Origin: Fontivita pretiosa
GTDB lineage: Bacteria; Planctomycetota; Phycisphaerae; Tepidisphaerales; Tepidisphaeraceae
DNA: 64,000 bases
Direction of reading: 5' to 3'
NCBI RefSeq assembly: GCF_050410795.1
Contig: NZ_CP191258.1
Span: forward strand, 3,286,001 to 3,350,000
Shown: positions 40,399 to 49,233 of the stretch, piece after piece
Position numbering within the stretch: the stretch's first letter is position 1
Layout: each line of letters begins with the position of its first letter
The notes under the pieces: generated by a model
Told to the model about the DNA's origin: nothing
Seen by the model: only the letters and a program-made list of their open reading frames with translations
Database searches by the model: none
Position numbers and translations under genes: made by a program

Positions 40399-41169
40399 AT
40401 GTCCCAACTGCCGAGCGAAACGACGCCGACCCGGCCCGACGCGCCGACGTCGCCACCGCGAAAGCTTTCCGTCGTCATTCCGGTCTACAACGAAGCCAGG
40501 ACCATCCACGAGCTGATCGGCCTGGTCGTCCGCGCCGCTCTGCCCCCGGGCATGACCCGCCAGATCATCTGCATCGACGACTGCTCCACCGACGGCACCG
40601 CCGAAAAGCTCGACCAGTTGCCGCAGCTTTTTCCCGGCGTGGAGTTCACGATCCTTCACAAGCCCGTCAACCAGGGCAAGGGCGCGGCGCTGCGCGATGG
40701 CTTTAAGCATGCGAGCGGCGACGTCGTGCTCATCCAGGATGCAGATCTGGAATACGACCCGGCGGACTACATGAAACTGCTCCAGCCGATTGTCGATGGC
40801 AAGGCCGACGTGGTGTATGGCTCTCGCTTCATCGGCGAGCCGCACCGGGTGCTGTATTTCTGGCATACGGTGGGCAACAAGCTGCTGACCAACTTCAGCA
40901 ACATGTTCACCAACCTGAACCTGACCGACATGGAAGTCTGCTACAAGGTCTTCCGCAAGCCAATCCTGGATCGCATCACGATCAAGTGCAACCGATTCGG
41001 CTTCGAGCCGGAGATCACCGCCAAGATCGCGCGCATGCGCCCGCGGCTGCGGATCTACGAGGTCGGAGTCGCCTACTACGGACGCAGCTACGAAGAAGGA
41101 AAGAAGATCACCTGGAAAGACGGGATCAAGGCGATTCTGGCGATTCTGCGGTTCAGTTTCGCCGACTAG
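40399..41169 (+). CDS. Family 2 glycosyltransferase (dolichyl-phosphate mannosyltransferase-like)
   Basis: 256 residues. GT-A fold: LSVVIPVYNEARTIHELI, a nucleotide-site acid in IICIDDCSTDGTA, NQGKGAALRDGFKHASGD, and the metal-binding DADLEYDP. The later segment YGSRFIGEP, NMFTNLNLTDMEVCYKVFRK and NRFGFEPEITAKIAR matches the dolichyl-phosphate mannose/glucose synthase branch, which loads a sugar on a lipid carrier. No C-terminal membrane helices are present, so it is the soluble class. The Pro/Thr-rich first 20 residues are atypical. Donor and acceptor cannot be told from sequence. Confidence 0.9.
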   Translation: MSQLPSETTPTRPDAPTSPPRKLSVVIPVYNEARTIHELIGLVVRAALPPGMTRQIICIDDCSTDGTAEKLDQLPQLFPGVEFTILHKPVNQGKGAALRDGFKHASGDVVLIQDADLEYDPADYMKLLQPIVDGKADVVYGSRFIGEPHRVLYFWHTVGNKLLTNFSNMFTNLNLTDMEVCYKVFRKPILDRITIKCNRFGFEPEITAKIARMRPRLRIYEVGVAYYGRSYEEGKKITWKDGIKAILAILRFSFAD

Positions 41170-41207
41170 CGCATCGGCGTCCCGGGCGCTGCATCGAGCC
41201 TGCTGCA

Positions 41208-42410
41208 TCAGTTTTCCGACGCCAGATGTTTGTGGAAGAACGCATAGATCTCCGCCAGCGTCTGCGGATCGGTGCTGACGCGATGCCCGCGTCCGTCGGC
41301 GTCCTCGCGATAGACGTGCTCGATACCCAGTTGCCGCAATCGCCGCGCGAGTTTGGCCAGCCCGTCACGATATTCCGCGGACTCGGTGTTGCTCGTGTTC
41401 AGGAACATCGGGGCCACACGTTTGACGGCCGGATCCTTCGGATCGGCTGGCAGGTAGTGCACCGCGCCGTGCATCGCCCAGGTCAGTGAGTTTTGCTGGC
41501 GCGGTCCCCAGGCCTTTTCAAAGCGCGTGAGCATCGGGTCCTCAGCCAGCAGGTCCAGGTAGTCGTATCGATTGCCGTGAACCAGAGCGGCATCGACCTG
41601 CCCGCGACAGGCCAGGATCGCCGCGAACGGCCCGCCGCGCGAAAAGCCGATGGCGCCGATCCTGCCGCTGAGGCCCAGCTCATCGCTCATCACGCGCAGC
41701 GTCCTGACCGCCGCCTCCATCCTCTCGATGCACTGCGGCATGGGGTCGTCCAGGCCTTTGTACGGAGGCCGGACGGGATGATCCACCATCGCCGCCGCGA
41801 ACCCCGCCGCCTGCGCGCCTTCCAGCAGTGTGTCCCGGCAGTACAGCAGCGAGTACGCGCCCATCCGGTTCACGTTGTCACAGGTGATTTCCATCAGCAC
41901 CGGCACGCGCCTGGCCGGCCGGGATGGGTAAATGATGTCCATCCCCAGCACACGATCCCCATCCCGGGCAAATTCCACGTCGCGACGCAGCCGAAAGCCC
42001 TCCATCAGGATGAACAGCCGGTTGACATCGATGTTGTATCCGGCCAGCAGTGTCCGGTCCTTGCCGGCAATGTTCTCTCGCAGCTTGAGCAGATCGGCAT
42101 TGAGCGCCGGGCAGCGCGCCATGGAGTGATTGGCATAGTCCAGCACCAGCACGAGGTGTCCGGACTCGACAAGATCAGCGATGATGGAAGCATCCGGCTC
42201 GGTCCCGAGCCTTGGGATCGACAGATTCTTCAGGTACACGACCACTGCCACCGGCGAGGAAGCATCGGCCGGGGTGTGCACAGAACCAATCAGGTCCTGT
42301 TCCGTGGCGCGGCTGGTCCAGTTCAGTGTTTGCGCCGCCTTCGGTTCAGCGGCGGCGGACACGCTGCCCAGCAGCAACCCCACAAGCGCCACGCAGGACG
42401 CGACTCTCAT
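41208..42410 (-). CDS. Secreted alpha/beta-hydrolase
   Basis: 400 residues from ATG 42410, beginning with a signal peptide (RVASCVALVGLLLGSVSAAAEP). An upstream in-frame start adds 30 residues without a signal and is rejected. The nucleophile elbow is GFSRGG, the histidine lies in DADGRGHRVS, and the fold includes VAVVVYLKNLS and HLVLVLDYANHS. It most resembles dienelactone-hydrolase/acetyl-esterase-like proteins acting in the periplasm; the substrate is unknown. It converges with the glycosyltransferase gene and diverges from the methyltransferase gene. Confidence 0.75.
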   Translation of the reverse strand: MRVASCVALVGLLLGSVSAAAEPKAAQTLNWTSRATEQDLIGSVHTPADASSPVAVVVYLKNLSIPRLGTEPDASIIADLVESGHLVLVLDYANHSMARCPALNADLLKLRENIAGKDRTLLAGYNIDVNRLFILMEGFRLRRDVEFARDGDRVLGMDIIYPSRPARRVPVLMEITCDNVNRMGAYSLLYCRDTLLEGAQAAGFAAAMVDHPVRPPYKGLDDPMPQCIERMEAAVRTLRVMSDELGLSGRIGAIGFSRGGPFAAILACRGQVDAALVHGNRYDYLDLLAEDPMLTRFEKAWGPRQQNSLTWAMHGAVHYLPADPKDPAVKRVAPMFLNTSNTESAEYRDGLAKLARRLRQLGIEHVYREDADGRGHRVSTDPQTLAEIYAFFHKHLASEN

Positions 42411-42487
42411 TCGTGCAAGGCTATCACCGGCCGTTACGTTGTACAATGCGATCCCGTGTGGTGCGATGACTGCTTGGGAGGCATGGC

Positions 42488-43495
42488 ATGGACAACTCAA
42501 CAGGTGGCGAATGGACCGCCGAACGAGTCAACGAGCTTTCACGGGCGTATCAGGCGTCGAGTATCCTGGCGGCGGCGGCGGAACTGGAGCTGTTCGGGAA
42601 GCTGGCGTCGGGCCCGTTCACGGCGGGCGAGGCATCGGCCAGGCTCGGCGCTGATCCGCGCGCCATCACCATCCTGCTGGATGCGCTGGTGGCGGTGCAA
42701 CTGCTGGAAAAGGACGGCCAGCAGTATCGCGTGCCGGCGGGGGTGGCGCGGCTGCTGGACGGCGCCACGCCGGGCAACCAGCTTGCCATGGCGCAGCATC
42801 AGGCCAATTGCCTGCGCCGCTGGGCGCAGTTGGCGCGTGTCGTGAAGACCGGTCGCCCGCCTGCCCGGCAGCCAAGCATTCGCGGCGAACAGGCCGACTA
42901 CGCCGCGTTCATCGAAGCAATGGACAATGTCTCGGGTCCGGTGGCCGACAAGATCGTCCAGCAGCTTCAGCCGCTGCACTTCGAGCAGTTGCTGGACGTG
43001 GGCGGGGGGTCGGGAACCTGGACGGTGGCCCTGCTGCGCGCCAATCCCGCCGCCCGCGCGATCATCTTTGATCTTCCCCAGGTCATGCCTCAGGCCCGGC
43101 AGCGCATCGCCAGCGCGGGACTGGCCGACCGCGTCATGCTGGTGAGCGGCGACTTCTACACCGATCCGCTGCCGGGCGGAGTGGATCTGGCCTGGGTCAG
43201 CGCCATCGTTCACCAGAACTCGCGTCAGCAGAACCGCCGGCTGTTCGCATCCGTGTTTTCGTCGCTGCGACCCGGGGGACAGATTCTGATCCGTGACATC
43301 CTGATGGATGCGTCGCGCACTTCGCCTGTGGCCGGTGCGCTGTTTGCCGTCAACATGCTCGTGGCCACCGATCAGGGCGGCACGTTCACCTTCGAGGAGC
43401 TGCGCGACGACCTGACCCAGGCCGGTTTCACCGATGTGCTGGTGCGTCGTCGGGATCCGGGGATGAACTCCGTGGTGGCGGCGCGCAAGCCGTGA
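42488..43495 (+). CDS. SAM-dependent O-methyltransferase-like protein
   Basis: 335 residues. The N-terminal winged helix used for dimerisation is seen in AAELELFGKLASGPFTAGEASARLGADPRAITILLDALVAV. The class I methyltransferase domain has motif I LLDVGGGSGTWTVAL, then IFDLPQVMPQARQRI, VSGDFYTDPLPGGVDLAWVSAIVHQ and LRPGGQILIRDILMD. The layout matches plant-type and actinobacterial small-molecule O-methyltransferases (CrtF/caffeate OMT class). A GGGAGG precedes the ATG by six bases and a TACAAT hexamer lies at 42442. No biosynthetic cluster surrounds it, so the substrate is open. Confidence 0.87.
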   Translation: MDNSTGGEWTAERVNELSRAYQASSILAAAAELELFGKLASGPFTAGEASARLGADPRAITILLDALVAVQLLEKDGQQYRVPAGVARLLDGATPGNQLAMAQHQANCLRRWAQLARVVKTGRPPARQPSIRGEQADYAAFIEAMDNVSGPVADKIVQQLQPLHFEQLLDVGGGSGTWTVALLRANPAARAIIFDLPQVMPQARQRIASAGLADRVMLVSGDFYTDPLPGGVDLAWVSAIVHQNSRQQNRRLFASVFSSLRPGGQILIRDILMDASRTSPVAGALFAVNMLVATDQGGTFTFEELRDDLTQAGFTDVLVRRRDPGMNSVVAARKP

Positions 43496-43763
43496 GGGGT
43501 TTGGGGGAAACTGCGCCGGCGATCCGTGCGTTCCGAGGCGGCAGGCCGACCCCCGCCACAGCCTTTTTATGCGCCGCACGCACTGCGGTACAGTGTGCTG
43601 GCTTACAGGACCTGCTTGCCGCGCAGCGCCGGACGATGGCTTTCCCGAGGATGCAGGGAAGAAACCCGCGGCCAATGGCAACAGTACGGACGAGATGGCC
43701 TCGCGGGCAGCAGCGTCGGGAGCATCCGCGTCGAGGTCCGGCCAGGTGAGGCACGAGGTCTGG
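43496..43763. other. Spacer upstream of the sigma factor gene
   Basis: About 270 bases. I see no convincing housekeeping promoter and no array. The frame of the sigma gene is open back to 43569, but those codons do not resemble the family. Confidence 0.4.
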
Positions 43764-44315
43764 ATGCCGACGATGCCGACGATGCCGATCCCCACCGACG
43801 CCGAATTGCTGGCTCGCACCGCCGCCGGAGATCAGCAGGCGTTCCGCGAGCTGGTCGATCGCCACGGGCGATACCTGTACGGCGTGGCGCACTCGCTGTG
43901 CGACAACCCCGCCGACGCCGAAGACCTGGTCCAGGAGACGCTCGTGGCGGCGCTGAACGGCAGCTTCCGCGGGCACTCGTCGGTCAGGACCTGGCTGGTG
44001 GGGATTCTGGTCCATCAGGCGGCGATGCTGCGGCGCTCGGCCAGACGACGGCGCACGCAGCCGCTGCAACCCGACGCCCAGCACCTGGGGAATTCGGGCA
44101 GTGTCGCCAGCGTGGTGGATGCGCGGGTGGATTTGTCGGTGATGCTCGCGGAACTGTCGCCGGAACATCGACAGGTCATCATCCTTCGCGAGCTGGAAGG
44201 CATGAGCTACGAGCAGATGGCCGAGGCGCTGGGTGTGCCGCGAGGCACGATCGAGTCGCGGCTGCATCGGGCGCGCGAACAGTTGCGAAAACGGTTCAGG
44301 GAATATCAGCCATGA
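43764..44315 (+). CDS. ECF-type RNA polymerase sigma factor
   Basis: 183 residues from ATG 43764, preceded by GAGG. The start could also be either of two ATGs within the next 18 bases (MPTMPTMPIP). Region 2 is seen in AFRELVDRHGRYLYGVAHSLCDNPADAEDLVQETLVAAL and VRTWLVGILVHQ. Region 4 is LSPEHRQVIILRELEGMSYEQMAEALGVPRGTIESRLHRAREQL. There is no region 3, as expected for an ECF sigma. Its stop overlaps the start of a zinc-type anti-sigma gene. The regulon is unknown; its position ahead of the type II secretion operon makes envelope secretion a candidate. Confidence 0.92.
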   Translation: MPTMPTMPIPTDAELLARTAAGDQQAFRELVDRHGRYLYGVAHSLCDNPADAEDLVQETLVAALNGSFRGHSSVRTWLVGILVHQAAMLRRSARRRRTQPLQPDAQHLGNSGSVASVVDARVDLSVMLAELSPEHRQVIILRELEGMSYEQMAEALGVPRGTIESRLHRAREQLRKRFREYQP

Positions 44316-44812
44316 TGTGCGATCAGACCAGCCGAATTCACGCATACCACGACGGCGAGTTGTCCGCCGAGCAGCGGGTGGCGGTCGAATCGCACCTGGC
44401 CGACTGCCCGCAGTGCCGGGCGCTTCTGGAGGAGCTACGGGAGATCAGCCGGGTATTGGCGACGGCGCCAATGCGTGAGATGCCCCAGCGGGCGATGAGC
44501 CGCATGTACGGAAGCTGGCACAAGGCCATCGCGGTCCGCGCCGCACAGCAACGCGAGCGGAGCGTAAGGCGACTGGCGGAGTGGCTGACGGCTGCGGCAG
44601 CGGCGGTGCTGGCGGTGGCGGTGCTGCACTCCCGAACCCACCCGTCCGATGTCCTGGGCCCGAGCAATGCCCGAAACGGCGCATCGGCCGATGAGCCGAT
44701 CCCGCTGGTGGCCATGCTCCCCCCCGCCGAGGAGGCCAGCTCTGAAATGATTCTGGCGCAGTTCATGGCCAACGACCTGTCGGCGGCGGAGCGCGCCGCC
44801 GAACGACATTGA
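44312..44812 (+). CDS. Zinc-type anti-sigma factor, membrane anchored
   Basis: 166 residues, start overlapping the sigma stop by four bases, so the pair is translationally coupled. The anti-sigma zinc motif His-x3-Cys-x2-Cys is in ESHLADCPQCRALLEELR, with an upstream His in AYHDGELSAEQ. One membrane segment (LAEWLTAAAAAVLAVAVL) lies near residue 95. A short periplasmic part follows. It would hold the sigma factor at the membrane until an envelope signal frees it. The sensing domain is too short to classify. Confidence 0.87.
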   Translation: MMCDQTSRIHAYHDGELSAEQRVAVESHLADCPQCRALLEELREISRVLATAPMREMPQRAMSRMYGSWHKAIAVRAAQQRERSVRRLAEWLTAAAAAVLAVAVLHSRTHPSDVLGPSNARNGASADEPIPLVAMLPPAEEASSEMILAQFMANDLSAAERAAERH

Positions 44813-44837
44813 GCCGCACGCAGCGGCGAGAGTTCTC

Positions 44838-45425
44838 ATGACCACGAAGCTGATCGTGACAGCAGGATTCCTGGTGGCGTTTGCGGCCGGTCTGGTGACC
44901 GGGCTTCAGACGCGCCGGGATGTTGTGCCCGCGGGGCCGGGCCCGACCACCCAGCCCCGCGAGCACTCCCGCCGCGGGCCGGGAATGATCGAAGAGGCTC
45001 TGGGGCTGAGCAGCGAACAGCGCGAGAAGATGAAACAGATCTGGTCGGATTTTGCGCGTCATGGTCGCGAGGAGCAATCCAGGCTTCGCGCGCAGTACCG
45101 CAAGGAACGCGACGACGCGATCGCGGCGCTGATTCGCCCGGAGGACATGGCCGCCTACGACCAGATCCTGCGGGACTATAACGCGAAGATCGAGGCGTTG
45201 GAGCAGGAATCCCGCCGGGCGTTCGAGGAGCGGGTGCGATTGACCAACCAGATCCTCACGCCCGAGCAGCGGACCAAGTATGCGGAGCTGAGAAAGCGAT
45301 GGGACCGTGGTCCGGGTAGTGCGGGCGGACCGCGCGGGCGGGGGGATCGGGATCGAAGCGAAGAAAAAGACAATCAGCGATGGATCGGTGAGCGCGCGAC
45401 CACCGAACCGTCGCCGCAACCGTGA
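44838..45425 (+). CDS. Spy/CpxP-like membrane-anchored helical protein
   Basis: 195 residues with an N-terminal membrane anchor (LIVTAGFLVAFAAGLVTGL), then an all-helical charged part: LGLSSEQREKMKQIWSDFARHGREE, LRAQYRKERDDAIAALI, ILTPEQRTKYAELRKRWD. The spacing of 'L..EQR.K...I' and 'LTPEQR.KY..L' repeats is that of the Spy/CpxP and heavy-metal-sensor family, which act as periplasmic chaperones or stress sensors. It ends in an Arg/Gly/Asp-rich tail. It starts 26 bases after the anti-sigma gene and may be its partner. Role inferred. Confidence 0.7.
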   Translation: MTTKLIVTAGFLVAFAAGLVTGLQTRRDVVPAGPGPTTQPREHSRRGPGMIEEALGLSSEQREKMKQIWSDFARHGREEQSRLRAQYRKERDDAIAALIRPEDMAAYDQILRDYNAKIEALEQESRRAFEERVRLTNQILTPEQRTKYAELRKRWDRGPGSAGGPRGRGDRDRSEEKDNQRWIGERATTEPSPQP

Positions 45426-45480
45426 TTCGCCGTCGCGCAAGTCACCACAGATTCCCTCGATGGGGAAAGAGAGTACAGCC

Positions 45481-46047
45481 ATGTTGGGACGGATCGGACG
45501 CAGATCGTTTGTGGCGGTGTTGCTGGGCGTGGCGTTGCTGACGTGCGGGGGACTGGCCATGGCGCAGGACCAGGGCGGCCAGGGGCGAGACCGTGGCCAG
45601 GACCGCGGGGACCGCGGGGATCGCGGGGACCGCGGGGATCGTGGCCCGCGGGATCCGGCTGCCTTCCGCGAGCGCATGCTCAACAACCTGCGCGAGCAGC
45701 TCGGGGCCACGGATGAAGAGTGGCAAGTGCTTTCGCCCAAGATCGAGAAGGTGATGAACGCGCAGCGGGAGGCGCGATTCGCCGGAATGGGATTTGGCTT
45801 CGGTCGCCGCGGCGGCGGAATGGGCGGGCCTGATTCGCAAAGCGTCGTGGGCCGGGCGGCGGCGGAACTGCGCGAGCTGCTCCAGAATCCCGACGTCACC
45901 CCGGATGCCATCAACGCCAAGCTCGCCGCGCTGCGCGAGGCGCGCGCCAAGGCGCAGGCGGATCTGGCCGCGGCGCAGAAGGAGCTGAAGGAGCTGCTCA
46001 CCCCGCGCCAGGAAGCGACGCTGGTGCTGTTCGGGATGCTTGAGTAA
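45481..46047 (+). CDS. Exported Spy-like protein with DRG repeats
   Basis: 188 residues from ATG 45481, preceded by a purine-rich GGGGAAAGAGAG. The signal peptide (IGRRSFVAVLLGVALLTCGGLAMAQ) is followed by Gln/Gly/Asp/Arg repeats (RGDRGDRGD) encoded by nine-base tandem units. A helical part comes next: MLNNLREQLGATDEEWQVLSPKIEKVMNAQREAR, LRELLQNPDVTPDAINAKLAALREARAK and LTPRQEATLVLFGML. The 'LTPRQEA.LV..GML' ending occurs in Spy-like periplasmic proteins. It precedes gspE and may belong to the same transcript. No family name is certain. Confidence 0.65.
   Translation: MLGRIGRRSFVAVLLGVALLTCGGLAMAQDQGGQGRDRGQDRGDRGDRGDRGDRGPRDPAAFRERMLNNLREQLGATDEEWQVLSPKIEKVMNAQREARFAGMGFGFGRRGGGMGGPDSQSVVGRAAAELRELLQNPDVTPDAINAKLAALREARAKAQADLAAAQKELKELLTPRQEATLVLFGMLE
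45601..45645 (+). repeat. Five nine-base tandem repeats encoding DRG
   Basis: Units of the GACCGCGGG type (two GACCGCGGG, one GATCGCGGG, one GACCGCGGG, one GATCGTGGC). The unit length keeps the reading frame, so copy number can vary without a frameshift. Confidence 0.8.
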
Positions 46048-46064
46048 CAGTCGGATCGGCAGTC

Positions 46065-46091
46065 GCAGGGTGGGCACATCGCCCGCCCTGC
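46065..46091 (+). other. Hairpin after the DRG-repeat gene
   Basis: GCAGGGTGGGC (46065-46075) pairs with GCCCGCCCTGC (46081-46091), one G-T wobble, five-base loop. There is no T-tract, so it may be a processing or attenuation site between the Spy-like genes and gspE. Confidence 0.5.
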
Positions 46092-46120
46092 GGCTGCGCG
46101 CGGCAGCGTCTTGTGCGGGC

Positions 46121-46159
46121 GCCATGCCCACCCGCGGCCCGTGCGGGGGTGGGCATGGC
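46121..46159 (+). promoter_or_regulatory. Hairpin enclosing the gspE start codon
   Basis: GCCATGCCCACCCGC (46121-46135) pairs with the stretch 46143-46159, with a two-base bulge. The 3' arm contains both the GGGGGTGGG region and the ATG at 46155, so folding would hide the translation start. Confidence 0.55.
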
Positions 46160-47921
46160 CCGGCCTTCGGTTCGGGAACTGGCGATGGACAGCGTGATCA
46201 TCGAGTACATGCGGGATCAGGGTCTGCTCAGCGAGGCCGCGGCCCAGCGCGCCCGCGCGCTGCTGGCCGAGGGAAAGCCCCTGGAAGAAGCGATCCTGGC
46301 CGCCGACGGCATGTCGGAGGAGGCGATGCTGCGCGCTCTGGCGCGGGCGCTGGATCTGCCCTATGCCGATCTGGAGCGCAATCCGCCGGCCAGGGATTTT
46401 CTGGCCAGGTTTCCCGCGCGGCTGCTGCTGCGGTATCACCTGCTGCCGCTGGAAGAGCGAAACGGCATGACGGTGGTGGCGACCAGCCGGCTGAGCGATA
46501 CGACGGGGATCGACGAACTGAGGCTGGCGTGCGATCGGGAGTTTACTCTGGCGCTGGCGCCACATGCGGAGATTGATCGATGCCTCAAGCAACTGCTGGG
46601 GGTCGGCGCCGACACGCTTCAGACGCTGGACGCGGCGGCGGGCGAGCTGCAGGTCATCGACATCGACAAGGATGAGGACCTGGATCTGACCAACGCGGCG
46701 CAGGATGCGTCGATCATCCGGTTCGTGAACCAGATTCTCACCGAGGCCGTCGAGGCACGCGCAACCGACGTGCACATCGAACCGTTCGAGGATCAGCTTC
46801 GCCTGCGGTATCGCATCGACGGCGTGCTCCAGGAGGCCAGCGTGCCGCCGAACGTGCGGCGGTTCCATGCGGCGATCGTGTCGCGACTGAAGATTCTCAG
46901 TCATCTGGACATTGCCGAAAAGCGGCTGCCGCAGGACGGGCGTATCAAGCTGAAGATTTCCGGGCGCGAGATCGACGTGCGAGTGTCGATCATACCGATG
47001 ATCCACGGCGAGGCGGTGGTGCTGCGGCTGCTGATGCGCAATGACGCGGTGCTGGGCACGCAGCATCTGGGCATGTCGCAACGCGACCGCGAACAGTTCG
47101 ACCGGATCCTGGACATGCCCCACGGGATCGTGCTGGTGACCGGGCCGACGGGTTCGGGCAAGACCACCACGCTCTACGCGGCGTTGTCGATGATCAACGA
47201 CACCGAGCGCAAAATCATCACCATCGAGGATCCGGTGGAGTATCAGCTCAAGGGGGTCAACCAGATTCAGGTGAACACCAAGGCGGGATTGACGTTCGCG
47301 ACCGGACTGCGGGCGATTCTGCGTCATGACCCGGACGTGGTGCTGGTCGGGGAAATCCGCGACCGCGAGACCGCCGAAATCGCCGTGCAGGCCTCGCTGA
47401 CCGGACATCTGGTCTTCAGCACGCTTCACACCAACGACGCTCCCGGGGCGGCGACGCGGCTGATCGACATGGGTGTGGAGCCGTATCTGGTGGCCTCGTC
47501 GCTGGAGGTCGTGGTGGCGCAGCGACTGGTGCGGCTGATCTGCCCGCAGTGCAAACATCAGGTGGATGAATCGGAAGTCAAGCTTCTGCGGGAGGAGTTC
47601 GGGGAGCTGGTGCCGCCGGTGCTGTATCGCGGCAGCGGATGCCGCAACTGCCAGGGGACCGGCTATCGCGGGCGACAGGGGATTTTCGAGATGATGGCGG
47701 TGAGCGATGAGATCCGCTCGCTGATTCTGCATCGCGCGCCGGCGCACGAGCTGCGAAAGGTGGCGGTCAGGCAGGGGATGCGCAGCCTGCGTGAGGACGG
47801 CTGGCGCGTCGTGCGCGAGGGTCGCACGACGGTGGAAGAGGTGATGCGCAACACCAAGGACGAACAGGCGGAACAGGGGTTCTGGGGTGCTGAGGCGGCG
47901 GCGGTGGCGGAGGTGCGTTGA
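46155..47921 (+). CDS. gspE: Type II secretion system ATPase GspE
   Basis: 588-residue cytoplasmic motor. The N-terminal N1 domain has MRDQGLLSEAAAQRARALL and YADLERNPP. The CTE core has Walker A GPTGSGKTTT near residue 333, the Asp box ITIEDPVEYQLKGVNQIQVN, Walker B VLVGEIRDRETAEIA and the His box HLVFSTLHTND. The four-cysteine zinc motif (CPQC and CRNC) of the GspE/PilB group is present. Start ATG 46155; ATG 46185 is possible. gspF begins two bases after its stop. It powers pseudopilus assembly through GspL and GspF. Confidence 0.95.
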   Translation: MARPSVRELAMDSVIIEYMRDQGLLSEAAAQRARALLAEGKPLEEAILAADGMSEEAMLRALARALDLPYADLERNPPARDFLARFPARLLLRYHLLPLEERNGMTVVATSRLSDTTGIDELRLACDREFTLALAPHAEIDRCLKQLLGVGADTLQTLDAAAGELQVIDIDKDEDLDLTNAAQDASIIRFVNQILTEAVEARATDVHIEPFEDQLRLRYRIDGVLQEASVPPNVRRFHAAIVSRLKILSHLDIAEKRLPQDGRIKLKISGREIDVRVSIIPMIHGEAVVLRLLMRNDAVLGTQHLGMSQRDREQFDRILDMPHGIVLVTGPTGSGKTTTLYAALSMINDTERKIITIEDPVEYQLKGVNQIQVNTKAGLTFATGLRAILRHDPDVVLVGEIRDRETAEIAVQASLTGHLVFSTLHTNDAPGAATRLIDMGVEPYLVASSLEVVVAQRLVRLICPQCKHQVDESEVKLLREEFGELVPPVLYRGSGCRNCQGTGYRGRQGIFEMMAVSDEIRSLILHRAPAHELRKVAVRQGMRSLREDGWRVVREGRTTVEEVMRNTKDEQAEQGFWGAEAAAVAEVR

Positions 47922-47923
47922 CG

Positions 47924-49174
47924 ATGGCGGTCTTCGCTTACACAGCGCTGGACAGGCAGGGCAGGCAGACCAGCGGGACGATCCCCGCCGACAGCCGCGC
48001 CGCGGCCATGGACCAGGTCCTGGCCCAGGGGCTTTCGCCGATTACGCTGGAAGAGAAGGCTTCGGGGAATGGCCATGCCGCGGCGGGGGGGGCGATGCGC
48101 GGGCTGCTGGGCCTGCACCGAAGCGCGCCGCCGACGCGAGTGCCGCAGTCGGCGGTCGAGGCGTTCACCCGGGAACTGGCGAATCTGCTGTCGGCCGGGC
48201 TGCCGCTCTCGCGGGCGCTGCATCTGCTGGCACGCGAAGCCTCCCATCCGGCGGCCAGAAATGTCTGGTCGCGCGTGCATGATGACGTGGTGAGCGGCAC
48301 ATCCCTGGCCGACGCGCTGGGCAAGTGGCCCAGGGCGTTTTCGGCGGTGTACGTCGCGATGGTCCGCGCCGGCGAGGCCGGGGGGTTCCTCCACGTCGTG
48401 CTTCAGCAGATCGCCGACTTCCGCGCACGCGAACAGGAACTGAAGGGAAAGGTCAAGGCCGCCATGGTCTACCCGGCGGTGCTGGGGTGTCTGGCGATCG
48501 TGGTGCTGGTGTTTCTGCTGACCTTCTTCATCCCGAGGTTTTCAGGGATTTTCCAGGAGTTCGGCGGGCAGCTTCCGTGGCTCACCCAGCTCATCATCGC
48601 CCTGAGCGGGTGGATGACCCGATATGGGCCGATCATCGGGATTGCGGTGGGGATGGGGCTGGTGGGGCTGCGACGGGCGATGACGACCGATTCGGGGCGG
48701 CGGTTTCTGGAGCGGGCGGTGCTGCACACGCCGCTGGCCGGCACCGTCGCGGCGCGGTTCGCGCTGGTGCGGTTCTGCCGCATGCTCGGCACGCTCGTGG
48801 GCGCGGGCGTGCCGCTGGTCAGCTCCCTGCGCGTGGCACGCGAGGCGCTGGGCAACCAGACGCTGGCCGACACCGTCAATCACGCGATCGAACAGGTGCA
48901 GCGCGGGCAGGCGCTCAGCCGCAGTCTGGCGGGCAACCCGCTGCTGTTTCCCGCATCGGTCATCGAGATGATCGCCGTCGCCGAGGAAACCGGGCGGCTG
49001 GACAAGGAACTGGTGCGACTGGCCGGCGCCTACGAGCTGGATCTGGACCGGCATCTGCGAATGCTGGTGGCGCTGGTGGAGCCGGCGATGCTGTTCATCA
49101 TGGCCGGGCTGATCGGCACCGTGGTCGTCGGCATGCTGCTGCCGGTGTTCACGTTGCAGGACCTGATCAAGTGA
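47924..49174 (+). CDS. gspF: Type II secretion inner-membrane platform protein GspF
   Basis: 416 residues with two T2SSF repeats: AFTRELANLLSAGLPLSRALHLLAREA and FCRMLGTLVGAGVPLVSSLRVAREALGN. Three membrane helices are seen: LGCLAIVVLVFLLTFFI, GIAVGMGLVGL and LFIMAGLIGTVVVGMLLPVF. The N-terminus is FAYTALDRQGRQTSGTI. The length is typical. GspF links the ATPase to the pseudopilins. Confidence 0.95.
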   Translation: MAVFAYTALDRQGRQTSGTIPADSRAAAMDQVLAQGLSPITLEEKASGNGHAAAGGAMRGLLGLHRSAPPTRVPQSAVEAFTRELANLLSAGLPLSRALHLLAREASHPAARNVWSRVHDDVVSGTSLADALGKWPRAFSAVYVAMVRAGEAGGFLHVVLQQIADFRAREQELKGKVKAAMVYPAVLGCLAIVVLVFLLTFFIPRFSGIFQEFGGQLPWLTQLIIALSGWMTRYGPIIGIAVGMGLVGLRRAMTTDSGRRFLERAVLHTPLAGTVAARFALVRFCRMLGTLVGAGVPLVSSLRVAREALGNQTLADTVNHAIEQVQRGQALSRSLAGNPLLFPASVIEMIAVAEETGRLDKELVRLAGAYELDLDRHLRMLVALVEPAMLFIMAGLIGTVVVGMLLPVFTLQDLIK

Positions 49175-49233
49175 GCAAACAGCACATGAGCCGCAACGTG
49201 CGATTTGACCAAGCAGTGAAAGGAACCGGATTC

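Noticed and set aside
44763..47747. A 994-codon open frame on the minus strand opposite the Spy-like genes and gspE
   Set aside because: It is antisense to GspE and its neighbours, has no family motif and reflects high GC at third positions of the real genes.
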